A stretch of DNA of 64,000 bases from Nanobdellota archaeon (GTDB taxonomy: Archaea; Nanobdellota; Nanobdellia; Pacearchaeales; GW2011-AR1). Positions 16,893-25,940 of the stretch are shown piece after piece. Below the pieces are notes generated by a model. That model was not told the origin of the DNA. It saw nothing but the letters and a program-made list of their open reading frames with translations, and did no database searches. Position numbers and translations under genes: made by a program. The stretch is from contig JAUSIK010000013.1 in NCBI GenBank assembly GCA_030648155.1, positions 1 through 64,000 of the forward strand, given 5' to 3'. Positions within the stretch are counted from its first letter, which is position 1. Each line of letters opens with the position of its first letter.

Positions 16893-19043
16893 TTAAGGGG
16901 AAAGGGGGCCTAAAGCAACAACCGATAGGATTGTAAGGGCTAATATGGAGAAAAGAGCTGTTATTAGATAGAGCGTTAGAGATCGCTTTAAATTTTTGGC
17001 TAATTCGTATTTTTCTTTTAGAAGGTCTTTTCCTGATTCTACAGTTATAAGTGCAGAAGTTAGAATAAACACAATTTGGACTAGGTAAATTCCAATTATT
17101 ACCTGAAGAAAGTAAGGAGGGATCATCTTATCCACTTGAAATAAATTTGCAATGTTAGCTAGATTGCTCACACTGGAGCCGTTATTAAGTTCTGCTTGGA
17201 ATGTTTGCAACTTATTCAATATTGACGTAATCATAGCTGAAAGTCCAACTACTATTCCTGCCAGCAATGGTGCAAGGAAAGTCATGTTTGATTTCATATC
17301 AGTGATTATTTCTGCCAGAAGATCTCGAAGGCGCTGATTTATTCTATTGATGTTTTTTACATAATCAGAAATAGCCATCAGTGAACGGGCTGCTACTTGA
17401 AGTCCTTTTTTTGCTGATTCGACAAGAATTTTCATTGAGGTGGCTATTAAAGGTGAAGGGAAAAACACAAGGGCTCCCCTCTTTTTATTGAAAATAGCTG
17501 ATTCCAGAGACATTCCTCCTTGCTGGATATTTTGGTTTACTAATGAAAAAAATTCATGAGTTTTTTGACTTTTGGTTGATTGTGCTACGTAAGAAAATGC
17601 AATTTCTGCAGGGACTCCATCTCCAAGACGATTTCCTAACTGGAAAATGGAATTAGTGAATTCTTCTTCAAGGATTTTGGTATCTTCCCTTGATTTAATG
17701 AGAGATTTTGTTTTTTGTTTATAGGCACTTGAGAAAAATACTGCCACTGAAAGCGGAAGAAATAAGCTCAAAAGCACTGCTAGAGGTCCAAACGGCCCAA
17801 CTTTTACATCTTCGATTATTTTGAAATCAAATAATTTTTCATTTCCTAGAAATGGAATTCCTATTTGAGAAAATGAATAATCTGATTCTATTCCTAGCAA
17901 GTTTGTAATGGCAGAAATCTGAAATAGAAAAGGTAAAAGACCAATAATTAAAAGGGGGAGAGCTATTAGCGAGGCTCTAATCCAGGGTTTTCTTGATTTG
18001 AATTTTTCATAATCAGGGCTTAATTCGATAATTTGAGACTGACCATAACCCCCTGGACGCTTGAGAAGTGCTTCTGAAACTAAATAGAATACAAATACTG
18101 GAATTAAGATATTGAAAAGAATTGCTACATGGTACCATTGAATTATTCCTCCTAGAAGAGTGGAAGCTAAAGGCAAGAGAGCCAGCCCTAGAGTTGGAAG
18201 AATTATTCCTAACATATAGACATTCGTCAATGGCGATCGAATTTCTCTGGAATATTTCAACATTTTTTCGTAGACTCCATCCAAAATTACTTGGAGAGAT
18301 TTTTCTAGAATAATGACTCTTCTTGATTCTGATGGTTCAAAAAGAGAAGATTCTATTAGATGGAATGATTCTATAAATTCAGGAGCATAATCCTGCCAGG
18401 TTTCAAGATAAGCATCTAAGGATTGTTTTATCGTTGAGAATTTGCCTATTTCAACATCATAGAATATTTTTTTGAAATCAAGGGCAAGCGGGCCTTCAAG
18501 GTGTTCTGAAGCAAAATGAATCGCTCTTTCTAGATTAGAGGTGTGCTTCATATAAACTACAGTGTATAAAATTGCTGGAACCATTTGAGATGAAGCTTGA
18601 AGACGGTAGGCATTTGCAAGCCTTTTTGGCATTGATTTAAGATGGTAGAATAGGGCTGTACTTGTTAATAATCCCATAAATAAAAAGGGCGTTGGAAATG
18701 AATCGGTGTAGAAATAAATTGCAAGCGAAATTAACATTGAAAGGAAAAATATTCCTAACATTGAGATAAAGGAAAGAGAAATTACTTCAGAGGAGGAAAC
18801 ATCTAAACGTGCAGTGTCTAGAAAAGGCTGTATTTTTTTCCTATCTTTTTCAGCTATTTTTATTTTTATAATATTTCCAAGGGATTTGGCAAAACGTTCA
18901 TAACGGGAAAGCTCCGGAATCATTTCTTTCTTAAATGTGGAATATTCTTCTGAATAGTTTTTTTCGGAATCGCCTGGAGATGAATTTACTTGAGTTTCTA
19001 ACTTTTTTGAATATTTATCTAGTATTTCTTTAGTGGATGGCAT
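16893..19043 (-). CDS. Archaeal pilus/secretion platform membrane protein with two T2SF modules (TadC/FlaJ-like)
   Basis: 716 residues from MPSTKEILDKY at 19043; extending to 19220 would run through the divergent pilin gene and add improbable residues. About nine to ten hydrophobic helices arranged as two similar modules, each with a cytoplasmic four-helix bundle (SSQMVPAILYTVVYMKHTSN near residue 150; FTNSIFQLGNRLGDGVPAEI near 465) typical of T2SF domains. Duplicate-module platforms are known from archaeal pilus systems. It partners the ATPase at 11748 to build the filament from the divergently transcribed pilin-like genes. Confidence 0.82.
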   Translation of the reverse strand: MPSTKEILDKYSKKLETQVNSSPGDSEKNYSEEYSTFKKEMIPELSRYERFAKSLGNIIKIKIAEKDRKKIQPFLDTARLDVSSSEVISLSFISMLGIFFLSMLISLAIYFYTDSFPTPFLFMGLLTSTALFYHLKSMPKRLANAYRLQASSQMVPAILYTVVYMKHTSNLERAIHFASEHLEGPLALDFKKIFYDVEIGKFSTIKQSLDAYLETWQDYAPEFIESFHLIESSLFEPSESRRVIILEKSLQVILDGVYEKMLKYSREIRSPLTNVYMLGIILPTLGLALLPLASTLLGGIIQWYHVAILFNILIPVFVFYLVSEALLKRPGGYGQSQIIELSPDYEKFKSRKPWIRASLIALPLLIIGLLPFLFQISAITNLLGIESDYSFSQIGIPFLGNEKLFDFKIIEDVKVGPFGPLAVLLSLFLPLSVAVFFSSAYKQKTKSLIKSREDTKILEEEFTNSIFQLGNRLGDGVPAEIAFSYVAQSTKSQKTHEFFSLVNQNIQQGGMSLESAIFNKKRGALVFFPSPLIATSMKILVESAKKGLQVAARSLMAISDYVKNINRINQRLRDLLAEIITDMKSNMTFLAPLLAGIVVGLSAMITSILNKLQTFQAELNNGSSVSNLANIANLFQVDKMIPPYFLQVIIGIYLVQIVFILTSALITVESGKDLLKEKYELAKNLKRSLTLYLITALFSILALTILSVVALGPLSP

Positions 19044-19150
19044 TTTCTCTTTTTTGTAAATTTTTAATAATATAATAAGAAAAGAGAATGTTATAAACTG
19101 TGCGGTTATAAGGGAAGATTTAATAATATTGGGAGTTAGATTAGTTGTAA

Positions 19151-19315
19151 ATGATAAAGGGAAAAAAAGGTTTTGAAATGCCATGGACTGTTTTGCTTCC
19201 ATTAATAGTTTTAGTTGCATTAACAGTGATTTATTTAGTTTTTAATGGGACAGCTGGAAAAACTATTGAAAACGCACTAAGGTATATTGGAGACTTGTTT
19301 AAGTTTGGAGGATAA
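19151..19315 (+). CDS. Small pilin-like protein, 54 residues
   Basis: Reads MIKGKKG, then FEMPWTVLLPLIVLVALTVI (a single hydrophobic helix), then a short soluble tail ending KFGG. The KKG before a hydrophobic helix is a class III (type IV pilin) signal peptide, cut by the prepilin peptidase after the Gly. It heads the operon, 1 nt before the next start codon, and shares the divergent promoter with the platform gene. Confidence 0.65.
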   Translation: MIKGKKGFEMPWTVLLPLIVLVALTVIYLVFNGTAGKTIENALRYIGDLFKFGG

Positions 19316-19316
19316 G

Positions 19317-20303
19317 ATGAAAAAGAAAGGGGAGATGAGTTTTACGGCTATTGTTATAGGGGTTGTAGCTTTATTGGTTTTGGTAATTGTTTTTATAAAT
19401 TTATTTCCATGGATTGTCGGAAAAATGTCATTTTTCCAATTTGGATTTGAGGGAGATGATACTTTGAATGAAAAGGCGGGAATTTTAAGGTATAACTTAG
19501 ATGATGGAAAACTTGAATATTATGATGGGGACAAGTTTTTTGATTTTACTGGAAAGAGTATAAAAGTAAAGAATGGAAAGATTTTTTATGATTCTGTAAA
19601 ATCAGATATTGAGAATTATATTAGTGATGATTTTGATTTAGTAATTTATAATGCCCGATTTAAATTAGCTGGCTCTAAATATACTAATTATGATGTCGAA
19701 GTTACATTAAAAGAAAAGGAAGAGATTGTTAGTCCTCCTAATTTTATTGATAAGCCATTATATTATGGAACTAATATAGATGGGAAATTAATCTATTATC
19801 GATATATTACTGATAAAGCCCCTTCTAGGGGATGGGAGTGGGCGCAACAGGATGCTTTAATATGGAGGAATGGATACTCTAGCGAGACTATTAACTGCAG
19901 GATAGGGAGTTTGGATCTAAGTAAAAATAATTGTGAGATAATGCAAAAGCTGAAGAGTATGGATAAAACACAAGGGGCTAATTTTGTAAGCACAAAAGGG
20001 GATAGTTATAATCTCAGGGTACCTTACAATGGAGAGAATATTATTATAGGGTCTAAGGGAGAGTTTTATTACAAAGGGTCAAGAGTAGAGGACGCTTATG
20101 GAAATTATGAACTATTAATAAGGGAGGAGGTTGTTAAATGGAGAGACAACTTATTAAGGAATTCAATTCTCATACAAGCTGAACTAGACAAAGAATTAGA
20201 AGGGCCTAGAAGGGTTTTGTATGTTTGTCCCGAAATTGTAGATGGGAAATATATTGTTTTAAGATTAGAAAAAGAGGCTGTTGGAGGGAGTTGTTTAACA
20301 TGA
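19317..20303 (+). CDS. Pilin-like surface protein with large globular domain
   Basis: 328 residues from ATG 19317 (1 nt after the previous stop); an upstream TTG at 19287 is rejected. MKKKGEMSFTAIVIGVVALL is a class III signal peptide with a hydrophobic helix. The remaining about 290 residues are soluble and beta-rich, with four Cys. The last bases overlap the next gene as ATGA. Probably a minor pilin or adhesin; no known domain recognised. Confidence 0.65.
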   Translation: MKKKGEMSFTAIVIGVVALLVLVIVFINLFPWIVGKMSFFQFGFEGDDTLNEKAGILRYNLDDGKLEYYDGDKFFDFTGKSIKVKNGKIFYDSVKSDIENYISDDFDLVIYNARFKLAGSKYTNYDVEVTLKEKEEIVSPPNFIDKPLYYGTNIDGKLIYYRYITDKAPSRGWEWAQQDALIWRNGYSSETINCRIGSLDLSKNNCEIMQKLKSMDKTQGANFVSTKGDSYNLRVPYNGENIIIGSKGEFYYKGSRVEDAYGNYELLIREEVVKWRDNLLRNSILIQAELDKELEGPRRVLYVCPEIVDGKYIVLRLEKEAVGGSCLT

Positions 20304-20413
20304 ACAAAAAAGGAATGATAGGAGAAAATATTTCTAATTGGATATTATGGATTATTTTTATTATTATTGCGATGGGGGCTGTTGCCTATTTAGTTAACTC
20401 TTTACTCAATTAA
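20300..20413 (+). CDS. Minimal pilin-like protein, 37 residues
   Basis: MNKKGMIGENISNWILWIIF continues as a single helix to the C-terminus: a signal-peptide motif (KKG) plus one helix and nothing else. The ATG overlaps the previous stop as ATGA, arguing for translation. It resembles the tiny core pilins of archaeal filaments, which are little more than a transmembrane helix. Confidence 0.6.
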   Translation: MNKKGMIGENISNWILWIIFIIIAMGAVAYLVNSLLN

Positions 20414-20450
20414 GCGTAATTGTTATAAAGAGGGGGGAATTCTTATTTAG

Positions 20451-21473
20451 ATGGATAGAAGAGGGTTTGAATTTGCATGGGGGGTTTTATTCAGTATAAT
20501 TATGGTGATTATGGCTTTAGCAGTATTATTATTAGCATATGGGAAGTTTAATTTTAAAGGATTTACGATTGATGAAACTTGCAAATTTAGTGTTTTAACT
20601 TTAGCGACAACTCCTGATGTAGTGAAAAATAATTTGAATATTCCCCTAAAGTGCAATACAAGAAAATTATGCATCAGTAATAGGTTTTTTGGAAAATGTG
20701 AGGGGCAATTTTCAGGAGAGAGCGCGGAGCTGGTGAGATTAGGTGGAAGTTCAACTGAAAGCGCTAGGACTATTGATAAGACTATTGCCGATTCTATGCT
20801 TGCCTGCTGGAAAATGATGGGGGAAGGGAAGCTTGATTTGTGGGGAAATAGACAAGGTCTTTCTGCTGATGAAGCTAAAGCCCAATGTGTTATATGTTCA
20901 AGAATTGCACTCGATAAGGAATTTATAGAAGACAAAGAAAATTTTGATTCGATTATTTCTCAAGTTAATGTCAATCAATATCTAGAAAATCATAAAGCTC
21001 CTCAATCAGAGGAGAGTTATTTGAGTTTGTTTACAGATAATGCAGTTAGATCTTATGGTTCGTTTAGGGAAGAATTTTCTAAAAAAGAAAATGAAGGGAG
21101 AAATACAAATGAATTGGCAATTATTTTTGCACAGGTTAATACTAAAGAAGACCCGTTAGATGTAGCAGCAAATGCTGCATTAAAGGGGACAGGATTTATA
21201 TTGGCTGGAAATGCTGCATTAAGCCCATTGGGTATAATAACTAATATTATTAAAAAGCCTCTTTTATTTATAGAAATTTCTAGTATTGCAGTTGGGAGTG
21301 GATTTTCTTATCTTAAAGCCCAAAATGATCAAACAGTTTCTGCTGCTTACTGTGGAGGGTTTTCAAATAATGATGAAAATAGAAAGGGGTGTTCAGTCAT
21401 AAGTGCGGTTGATTATAATCAGTTGGATAAAATAAACGAAATGTGTGCTGGAGGAATTTTAGGAAATGCATGA
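20451..21473 (+). CDS. Pilin-like surface protein, 340 residues
   Basis: MDRRGFEFAWGVLFSIIMVI begins the class III signal/helix (residues 1-30). The soluble part has about ten Cys (for example KLCISN near 76, AQCVICSRI near 145), suggesting disulphides outside the cell, plus a second hydrophobic stretch near 247-290 (Ala/Gly/Ile-rich). A GGGGGG purine run lies upstream. Separated from the preceding minimal pilin by 37 nt. Function inferred from operon only. Confidence 0.6.
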   Translation: MDRRGFEFAWGVLFSIIMVIMALAVLLLAYGKFNFKGFTIDETCKFSVLTLATTPDVVKNNLNIPLKCNTRKLCISNRFFGKCEGQFSGESAELVRLGGSSTESARTIDKTIADSMLACWKMMGEGKLDLWGNRQGLSADEAKAQCVICSRIALDKEFIEDKENFDSIISQVNVNQYLENHKAPQSEESYLSLFTDNAVRSYGSFREEFSKKENEGRNTNELAIIFAQVNTKEDPLDVAANAALKGTGFILAGNAALSPLGIITNIIKKPLLFIEISSIAVGSGFSYLKAQNDQTVSAAYCGGFSNNDENRKGCSVISAVDYNQLDKINEMCAGGILGNA

Positions 21474-22051
21474 AGAGTAAAAAAGGGGAGATGACAGCAA
21501 ATGAGATTGCAAGCACTATCCTTGCAGTAGTTATATTACTTGGCCTTACGGTTGTATTAGTTATGCTTTATAAAAGTTATAATGAGGGGGAAAGAACTAG
21601 TGCAGATAAATTATTGAATATTATAGTGGAGAGAGTTGAAGATGCTGAAGAGGGGGAGGTAGAGGGATTTACAATACGAGGATTAAAAGATTGGTATCTT
21701 GTTGGTTGGAATAAAAAAGATGGTGCTGACATCAAACCTGATAAATGTTTTTTGGAAAGTTGTATATGTATTTGTAAAGATTTGCCAGTAAGTGGAAATT
21801 TAAAGGAACAGAATGCGAAAGTCTGCAATGACAATGGGATTTGTAAAAATTTAAAAGAAGATGAAGTTATTATTAACAATATTGAAAAATATACTAATAC
21901 TGAAATTTCTTTATCACGAATAGATTTTGGAAAGGGATTGCACAAGTTAACAGTTAGTAAGGAGGCTAAAAGGGTAGAAATCACTGAGACGGAGACTATA
22001 GGCGAATACCGCTATGATGGTCCTCAAGGACCTATACCTATAGGAGGTTAA
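21470..22051 (+). CDS. Pilin-like protein, 193 residues
   Basis: Start at ATG 21470 (ATGA overlap with previous gene): MKSKKGEMTANEIASTILAV, a KKG class III motif with E at +1-2 and a hydrophobic helix to about residue 33. The soluble domain carries a Cys cluster CFLESCICICKDL near residues 88-100. No known domain. Confidence 0.62.
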   Translation: MKSKKGEMTANEIASTILAVVILLGLTVVLVMLYKSYNEGERTSADKLLNIIVERVEDAEEGEVEGFTIRGLKDWYLVGWNKKDGADIKPDKCFLESCICICKDLPVSGNLKEQNAKVCNDNGICKNLKEDEVIINNIEKYTNTEISLSRIDFGKGLHKLTVSKEAKRVEITETETIGEYRYDGPQGPIPIGG

Positions 22052-22055
22052 TAAA

Positions 22056-22508
22056 ATGTTAATCAATAATAAAGGAGAATCTGATTTAATGACTAGTTAT
22101 TTGATTTATTTGATTATATTAATTGTATTTGCTAGTTTGATGGTTGCTTATGTTTATGGAGAGAGGAAAGGGGGAGATATATGGTCTGATTATTATTCTA
22201 AAGAAATAGTAAAAGTCATTGATTTTGCTAAAGAGGGAGACAAGGTATGTTTGGATGTGCACAGGGCTAGTGTAATTGGAAGAGATAATCAAGTTAGGAG
22301 TTATAGCGAAATTTTTCAGATAGATAATAAGAATAATGATGTATGTGTTAAATTAAGCAAGGGAATAAAGAGATGCTACAATTATTTTAGTGATGTGGAT
22401 ATTGTTAATTTAGAATTTAAACTTGGAGAGGGAAGGAATGATGCTGGAGATTTTGTAAATACATTATGTTTTGATGTTAAAAAAGCAGGGGTTGAAGATG
22501 TTACATAA
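22056..22508 (+). CDS. Pilin-like protein, 150 residues
   Basis: MLINNKGESDLMTSYLIYLI then more hydrophobic residues to about 34: NKG followed by Glu marks a class III signal peptide. A GGAGG lies 8 nt upstream, supporting the start. The short soluble domain has three Cys. Overlaps the next gene by 11 bp. Confidence 0.62.
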   Translation: MLINNKGESDLMTSYLIYLIILIVFASLMVAYVYGERKGGDIWSDYYSKEIVKVIDFAKEGDKVCLDVHRASVIGRDNQVRSYSEIFQIDNKNNDVCVKLSKGIKRCYNYFSDVDIVNLEFKLGEGRNDAGDFVNTLCFDVKKAGVEDVT

Positions 22509-22968
22509 AAGAGGGGTGATTGGGGTGCAACTAATGATAATTCCTTTTTTAGTTATAATGGCAATTATTGGTGTTTCAATTGCAATTTCGATATGGGCTT
22601 TCTATGGAGAGGGATATGACTTTAGAGAGGCTGAAGCTGAAATGCTGAATTCTAAGATTAGCAAATGTATTTTAGAGAATGAGATTAGCAAAGATTTTTT
22701 TTCTAGTGAAAATTTTTATACCTCTTGTGGAATTGACAGTGAAGTGATTAAAAAAAATAATATGATAAAGATTTGTGATGGGTTTGGAGAAGAGTGTTTG
22801 ACTTCTAAAGAATCAATTTTTATTGAAGGAAGCAATTTTAATGTTTGCGGATTAAATGAAAAAGATGAGTCTTTTCCTAAATGCTTTACTAAGGAAATAC
22901 AAAAAGAAGGAAAAAAATATGTTATTGTAACTTTAAGCAATCAAGTTTCTAGGAGGGTGCAAGGATGA
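22498..22968 (+). CDS. Pilin-like protein, 156 residues
   Basis: Start at ATG 22498, which overlaps the end of the upstream gene; MLHKRGVIGVQLMIIPFLVI is a KRG class III signal and helix. The tail contains conserved-spaced Cys residues (near 60, 83, 100, 108, 125) suggesting a disulphide-stabilised extracellular domain. Stop overlaps next start (ATGA). Confidence 0.62.
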   Translation: MLHKRGVIGVQLMIIPFLVIMAIIGVSIAISIWAFYGEGYDFREAEAEMLNSKISKCILENEISKDFFSSENFYTSCGIDSEVIKKNNMIKICDGFGEECLTSKESIFIEGSNFNVCGLNEKDESFPKCFTKEIQKEGKKYVIVTLSNQVSRRVQG

Positions 22969-23600
22969 ATAGAAAAGGGCAACTAATAGGAAAAGCTATT
23001 ACTACTCTACCCGTATTATTATCTGTAATTTTTATATCAGGGGTTTTTTTAATTCTAGTTGGATTTGCTATATTAATTGAGAAGCCAAAAGTTCCTAATT
23101 TATTAGAGGGTTTTGAAACCAATGATTTTATTTTTACTGAATTAAACATCCAGAGTGAAAGGCATCTTTTAGTTGAAGGGTTTGTTAAAGAAAGGTTAAT
23201 GGCTGTAGAGTTTGAGAGGCTTTATAGTAGAGCCAAATCAGGAAGTTTAACTACCGAAGAGAAAACACGATATGATGAATTAAATATTATTTATAATTCT
23301 TTTTTTAATAATATAAGAGAGGGAATAAAAAAAGAACTTGAAGAAAAAGCAGAGGGCAGTTGCTTTTTGGTCTTTTTTGATGAAGGAAGGCCAATACAGG
23401 AGAGAGTTAAATTAGGAAGCAGAGATATATATTATTCTTTCAAAGCTGGAAAAATTGAAGATGGGAGAGCGTATGATTTTAATTTATATTACGATAAAAA
23501 TAAATTTGTACTGGTTAAATTTCCAGTTAAAACCAATAATGAAAAGAGATATATTGTTTTTCAATATTATTATGGAAAATGTTTGGAGGGGGGGAAATGA
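22965..23600 (+). CDS. Pilin-like protein, 211 residues
   Basis: MNRKGQLIGKAITTLPVLLS starts the class III signal (RKG) and the helix runs to about residue 43. The soluble part is helical and charged, then beta-rich with two Cys (SCFLVFFDEGR, YGKCLEGGK at the end). Start overlaps the previous stop by 4 nt, and its own stop overlaps the next start. Confidence 0.62.
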   Translation: MNRKGQLIGKAITTLPVLLSVIFISGVFLILVGFAILIEKPKVPNLLEGFETNDFIFTELNIQSERHLLVEGFVKERLMAVEFERLYSRAKSGSLTTEEKTRYDELNIIYNSFFNNIREGIKKELEEKAEGSCFLVFFDEGRPIQERVKLGSRDIYYSFKAGKIEDGRAYDFNLYYDKNKFVLVKFPVKTNNEKRYIVFQYYYGKCLEGGK

Positions 23601-24112
23601 ACAAGGGGAAAAGGTTTCTATGGATGGGTCTTTCAATGAACAAGCGAGGGGACTTATCCACTGCATTATTGTTTGTTGCAGCATTGGTTTTGTATGGGTT
23701 TACATTATTCAGTTTTGTGAGTTTTAATGGGAGTTTTGCTGAAGGTTCTGAAGAAAGAGGAGGGATAGTTTCAGACATTAGTTTTTATGAGGGTTATATT
23801 AATGCGCAAACAAAAGCAATTTCAGGAGAGATTATTTCAGAAGGGGGACTTATTAGAGAAAGTGAAGGATTAAAAGAAAAATTTAGAGAAATAGCTTTAA
23901 ATAAAAATTTAGAAATTGAGGGAATGGAAAATTATTTTGGGAAGATTTTAAGAGGAGAGTTTGAATTTAACAGGGATGAGGAAAAATATTGGTTTGAAAT
24001 GAGGGGTCTGAAAATTAAATCGCAAAGAGGTGCAAGTTTCATTGAAAGGACAATTAATTTAAGGATGGAATTTGATTATAGCGGGGATTTGATTAGTTTG
24101 AAAAGAGGTTAG
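23597..24112 (+). CDS. Pilin-like protein, 171 residues
   Basis: ATG 23597 overlaps the previous stop (ATGA) giving MNKGKRFLWMGLSMNKRGDL before the helix; a second start at 23636 (MNKRGDLS) would give a canonical short KRG class III signal. Helix to about residue 45, then a charged soluble domain lacking Cys. Position in the tight operon supports it being a filament or adhesin component. Confidence 0.6.
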   Translation: MNKGKRFLWMGLSMNKRGDLSTALLFVAALVLYGFTLFSFVSFNGSFAEGSEERGGIVSDISFYEGYINAQTKAISGEIISEGGLIRESEGLKEKFREIALNKNLEIEGMENYFGKILRGEFEFNRDEEKYWFEMRGLKIKSQRGASFIERTINLRMEFDYSGDLISLKRG

Positions 24113-24146
24113 AAAGATTTATAAAGAAATTTGGGTTTTAGTTGAT

Positions 24147-24605
24147 ATGAACAAAAGAGGACAGGAATTATCTATAGGTACTTTGGTTTTGATAGTGCTC
24201 GGAATTATAGTTCTAGTATTATTGGTACTTGGATTTTCTTTAGGATGGGAGAATTTATTTGGAAAAATTGGAATAATTCAAGGAAGCGATTTAACTACTA
24301 TGATTACTGCTTGCAAAACTCATGTTGCAACTGATTCCAAGACTTCTTACTGTGAATTTAAGAAAGTCAGCTTGAGCGATGGGACTAAGGAGATTAATTG
24401 TGAATATACAGAAGTTAAGGCCGGATTGGGCGGAGAAGAATTAGAGGCTTGTTCGGGTGCTATTAAGAATAGTTATTGCGCTGAAGTTGAATTAGATGAG
24501 AAGGGTGAACCAAGGAAAAAGGATGATAAATTTATAAAGAAAGTTAATGGGCAAGTTAAGGTTGGACTAAAAGGACCATGTCCTACTGGCTATGCTTCTT
24601 TTTGA
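24147..24605 (+). CDS. Pilin-like protein, 152 residues, end of operon
   Basis: MNKRGQELSIGTLVLIVLGI is a textbook class III signal peptide (KRG then Q-E) with hydrophobic helix to about 32. The small domain has six Cys (CKTH, YCEF, NCEY, CSGA, YCAE, CPTG). A TATA-like TTTATAAAG at about 24118-24126 with the ATG 26 nt later suggests an extra internal, leaderless promoter, as expected for an abundantly needed subunit. Confidence 0.68.
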   Translation: MNKRGQELSIGTLVLIVLGIIVLVLLVLGFSLGWENLFGKIGIIQGSDLTTMITACKTHVATDSKTSYCEFKKVSLSDGTKEINCEYTEVKAGLGGEELEACSGAIKNSYCAEVELDEKGEPRKKDDKFIKKVNGQVKVGLKGPCPTGYASF

Positions 24606-24631
24606 TAGTATTAAATTATTTAATTTAAATA

Positions 24632-24713
24632 TATTAACTTGATTTTATTACAGATATAATGGGGAGGATATTCTATGATATGGTTGTATATCAAGGGGAA
24701 AATTAAGTTAATA
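24632..24713 (+). other. Candidate structured element downstream of the pilin operon
   Basis: TATTAACTTGATTTT (24632-24646) pairs with AAAATTAAGTTAATA (24699-24713) over 15 bp with one G-U pair, enclosing about 52 nt that include GGGGAGG and a tiny ORF (ATG 24675, 18 codons). It could be a 3' UTR structure, terminator or small RNA. No known family recognised; C/D-box motifs are absent. Confidence 0.35.
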
Positions 24714-24765
24714 ATAGATTTAACAAAATAGATAGGAATTTAAACTTATTTTTATTAATATAAAT

Positions 24766-24912
24766 ATGGATTATGGAATGCCCAGCAATAGGAAGAGTAA
24801 AGGAGACAAAAAGGCTAAAGGGAAATATATGAAATATAAACGAGGGGGAAAATACAGAAGTACTGATATTTCTTATACTAATACGAGAAGTGATGGGGAT
24901 AAAAGAAAGTAA
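24766..24912 (+). CDS. Small highly basic protein, 48 residues
   Basis: MDYGMPSNRKSKGDKKAKGK, then YMKYKRGGKYRS and a polar tail. Lys/Arg make up over a third. It has an ATG start with an AT-rich upstream region including TTTAAACTT about 28 nt before. It could bind nucleic acid, but nothing identifies it; short ORFs like this can be chance. Confidence 0.4.
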   Translation: MDYGMPSNRKSKGDKKAKGKYMKYKRGGKYRSTDISYTNTRSDGDKRK

Positions 24913-24918
24913 AAGTAA

Positions 24919-25890
24919 TCATTGCTTTAGAGCTTCGTCAATTAATTCTATTGTATAAATAAGAATTAATGGGCCTATTATAAAGCCGAAAAGGCCAAAT
25001 AATGGAACTCCTCCTAATACTCCTAAAAGCATTATTAGAGGATGGATTTTTGATTTGTCCCCCAGGAATTTTATTCTTATTATTCCGTCTATAATTATAC
25101 TTATTATTAGCCCTATTATTATTACACCTATTGCTGTGAAATAGTTTTGCATGAGGAAATAGTAGAGGGCCAGGGGTATCCAGACTGCTGCTGGACCTAG
25201 AGCTGGAATGAAAGCAAAGAAGAAAATTATTAGAGATAGTAATAGAAAGGGTTTTACACCTACAAGATAGAAACCTATGGCTGAAACTATAAACTCTATT
25301 AATCCAATTAATATTGTTCCGTAAACTAGGGCATTTGTAGTGTGCGCTATTTCTTTTATTATTCTATTTTTGTCTTTAAAAGGAAGGTATTGCTTTAATT
25401 TCTCGGCTAGATAATCCCAATTTGTCAAAATGTAGAATATTGCAAATAGAGAAACTAAAATTGAAATTGCAATACTTGGAATGGCTGCGGCAGAAGTTTT
25501 TAGGAGAGAAATTGTAAAGTTGATTGCGCTTCTTGTAAGGCTAGATATATCAATGTTAAGGTTTTCTATGATTGGATAAGAAGAAATTGACTTTAGAGTA
25601 GACTTGATGAATTCAGCATTTAGGGAATTTTGGGCCTGGGAAATTATTCCTCCAATAATTCCGGCAATAGGAAGTAATATTATTAGAACTATTAAAAGAA
25701 GGCATATAAGGGCCGATGACTTTTTCCCAGTATATGGGGAGAAATAATTATAGACTGGCTTTACTAGATATGCTAAAATAAATGAAGTTATCAATGCAAT
25801 TACAAATGGCTTGATAATAAAATAGGAAAGAATTAGAAGAACGGCAATACCTGCCCAAAAAAGGTATTTATTTATTTCCTCTTCTTTCAT
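24919..25890 (-). CDS. AI-2E family transporter-like permease
   Basis: 323 residues with about eight hydrophobic helices, opening with KPFVIALITSFILAYLVKPVY and containing the family stretch LIVSLFAIFYILTNWDYL and near the end LLGVLGGVPLFGLFGFIIGP. This PF01594-type family includes YdiK/TqsA; some export small molecules or serve Na+/H+ exchange, and substrate cannot be told from sequence. Convergent with the pilin operon. Confidence 0.88.
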   Translation of the reverse strand: MKEEEINKYLFWAGIAVLLILSYFIIKPFVIALITSFILAYLVKPVYNYFSPYTGKKSSALICLLLIVLIILLPIAGIIGGIISQAQNSLNAEFIKSTLKSISSYPIIENLNIDISSLTRSAINFTISLLKTSAAAIPSIAISILVSLFAIFYILTNWDYLAEKLKQYLPFKDKNRIIKEIAHTTNALVYGTILIGLIEFIVSAIGFYLVGVKPFLLLSLIIFFFAFIPALGPAAVWIPLALYYFLMQNYFTAIGVIIIGLIISIIIDGIIRIKFLGDKSKIHPLIMLLGVLGGVPLFGLFGFIIGPLILIYTIELIDEALKQ

Positions 25891-25940
25891 AAATGAGAAT
25901 ATGGGCGAAAGTTAATAAATGTTGTTGATTTAGGGTTCTG

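Noticed and set aside
16893..19220. Longer 775-residue form of the platform protein
   Set aside because: The extra N-terminal 59 residues overlap the divergent 54-residue pilin gene and its promoter.
20447..20935. Long minus-strand ORF of 162 residues
   Set aside because: Antisense to the pilin-like gene 20451-21473, which has a clear signal peptide and operon context.
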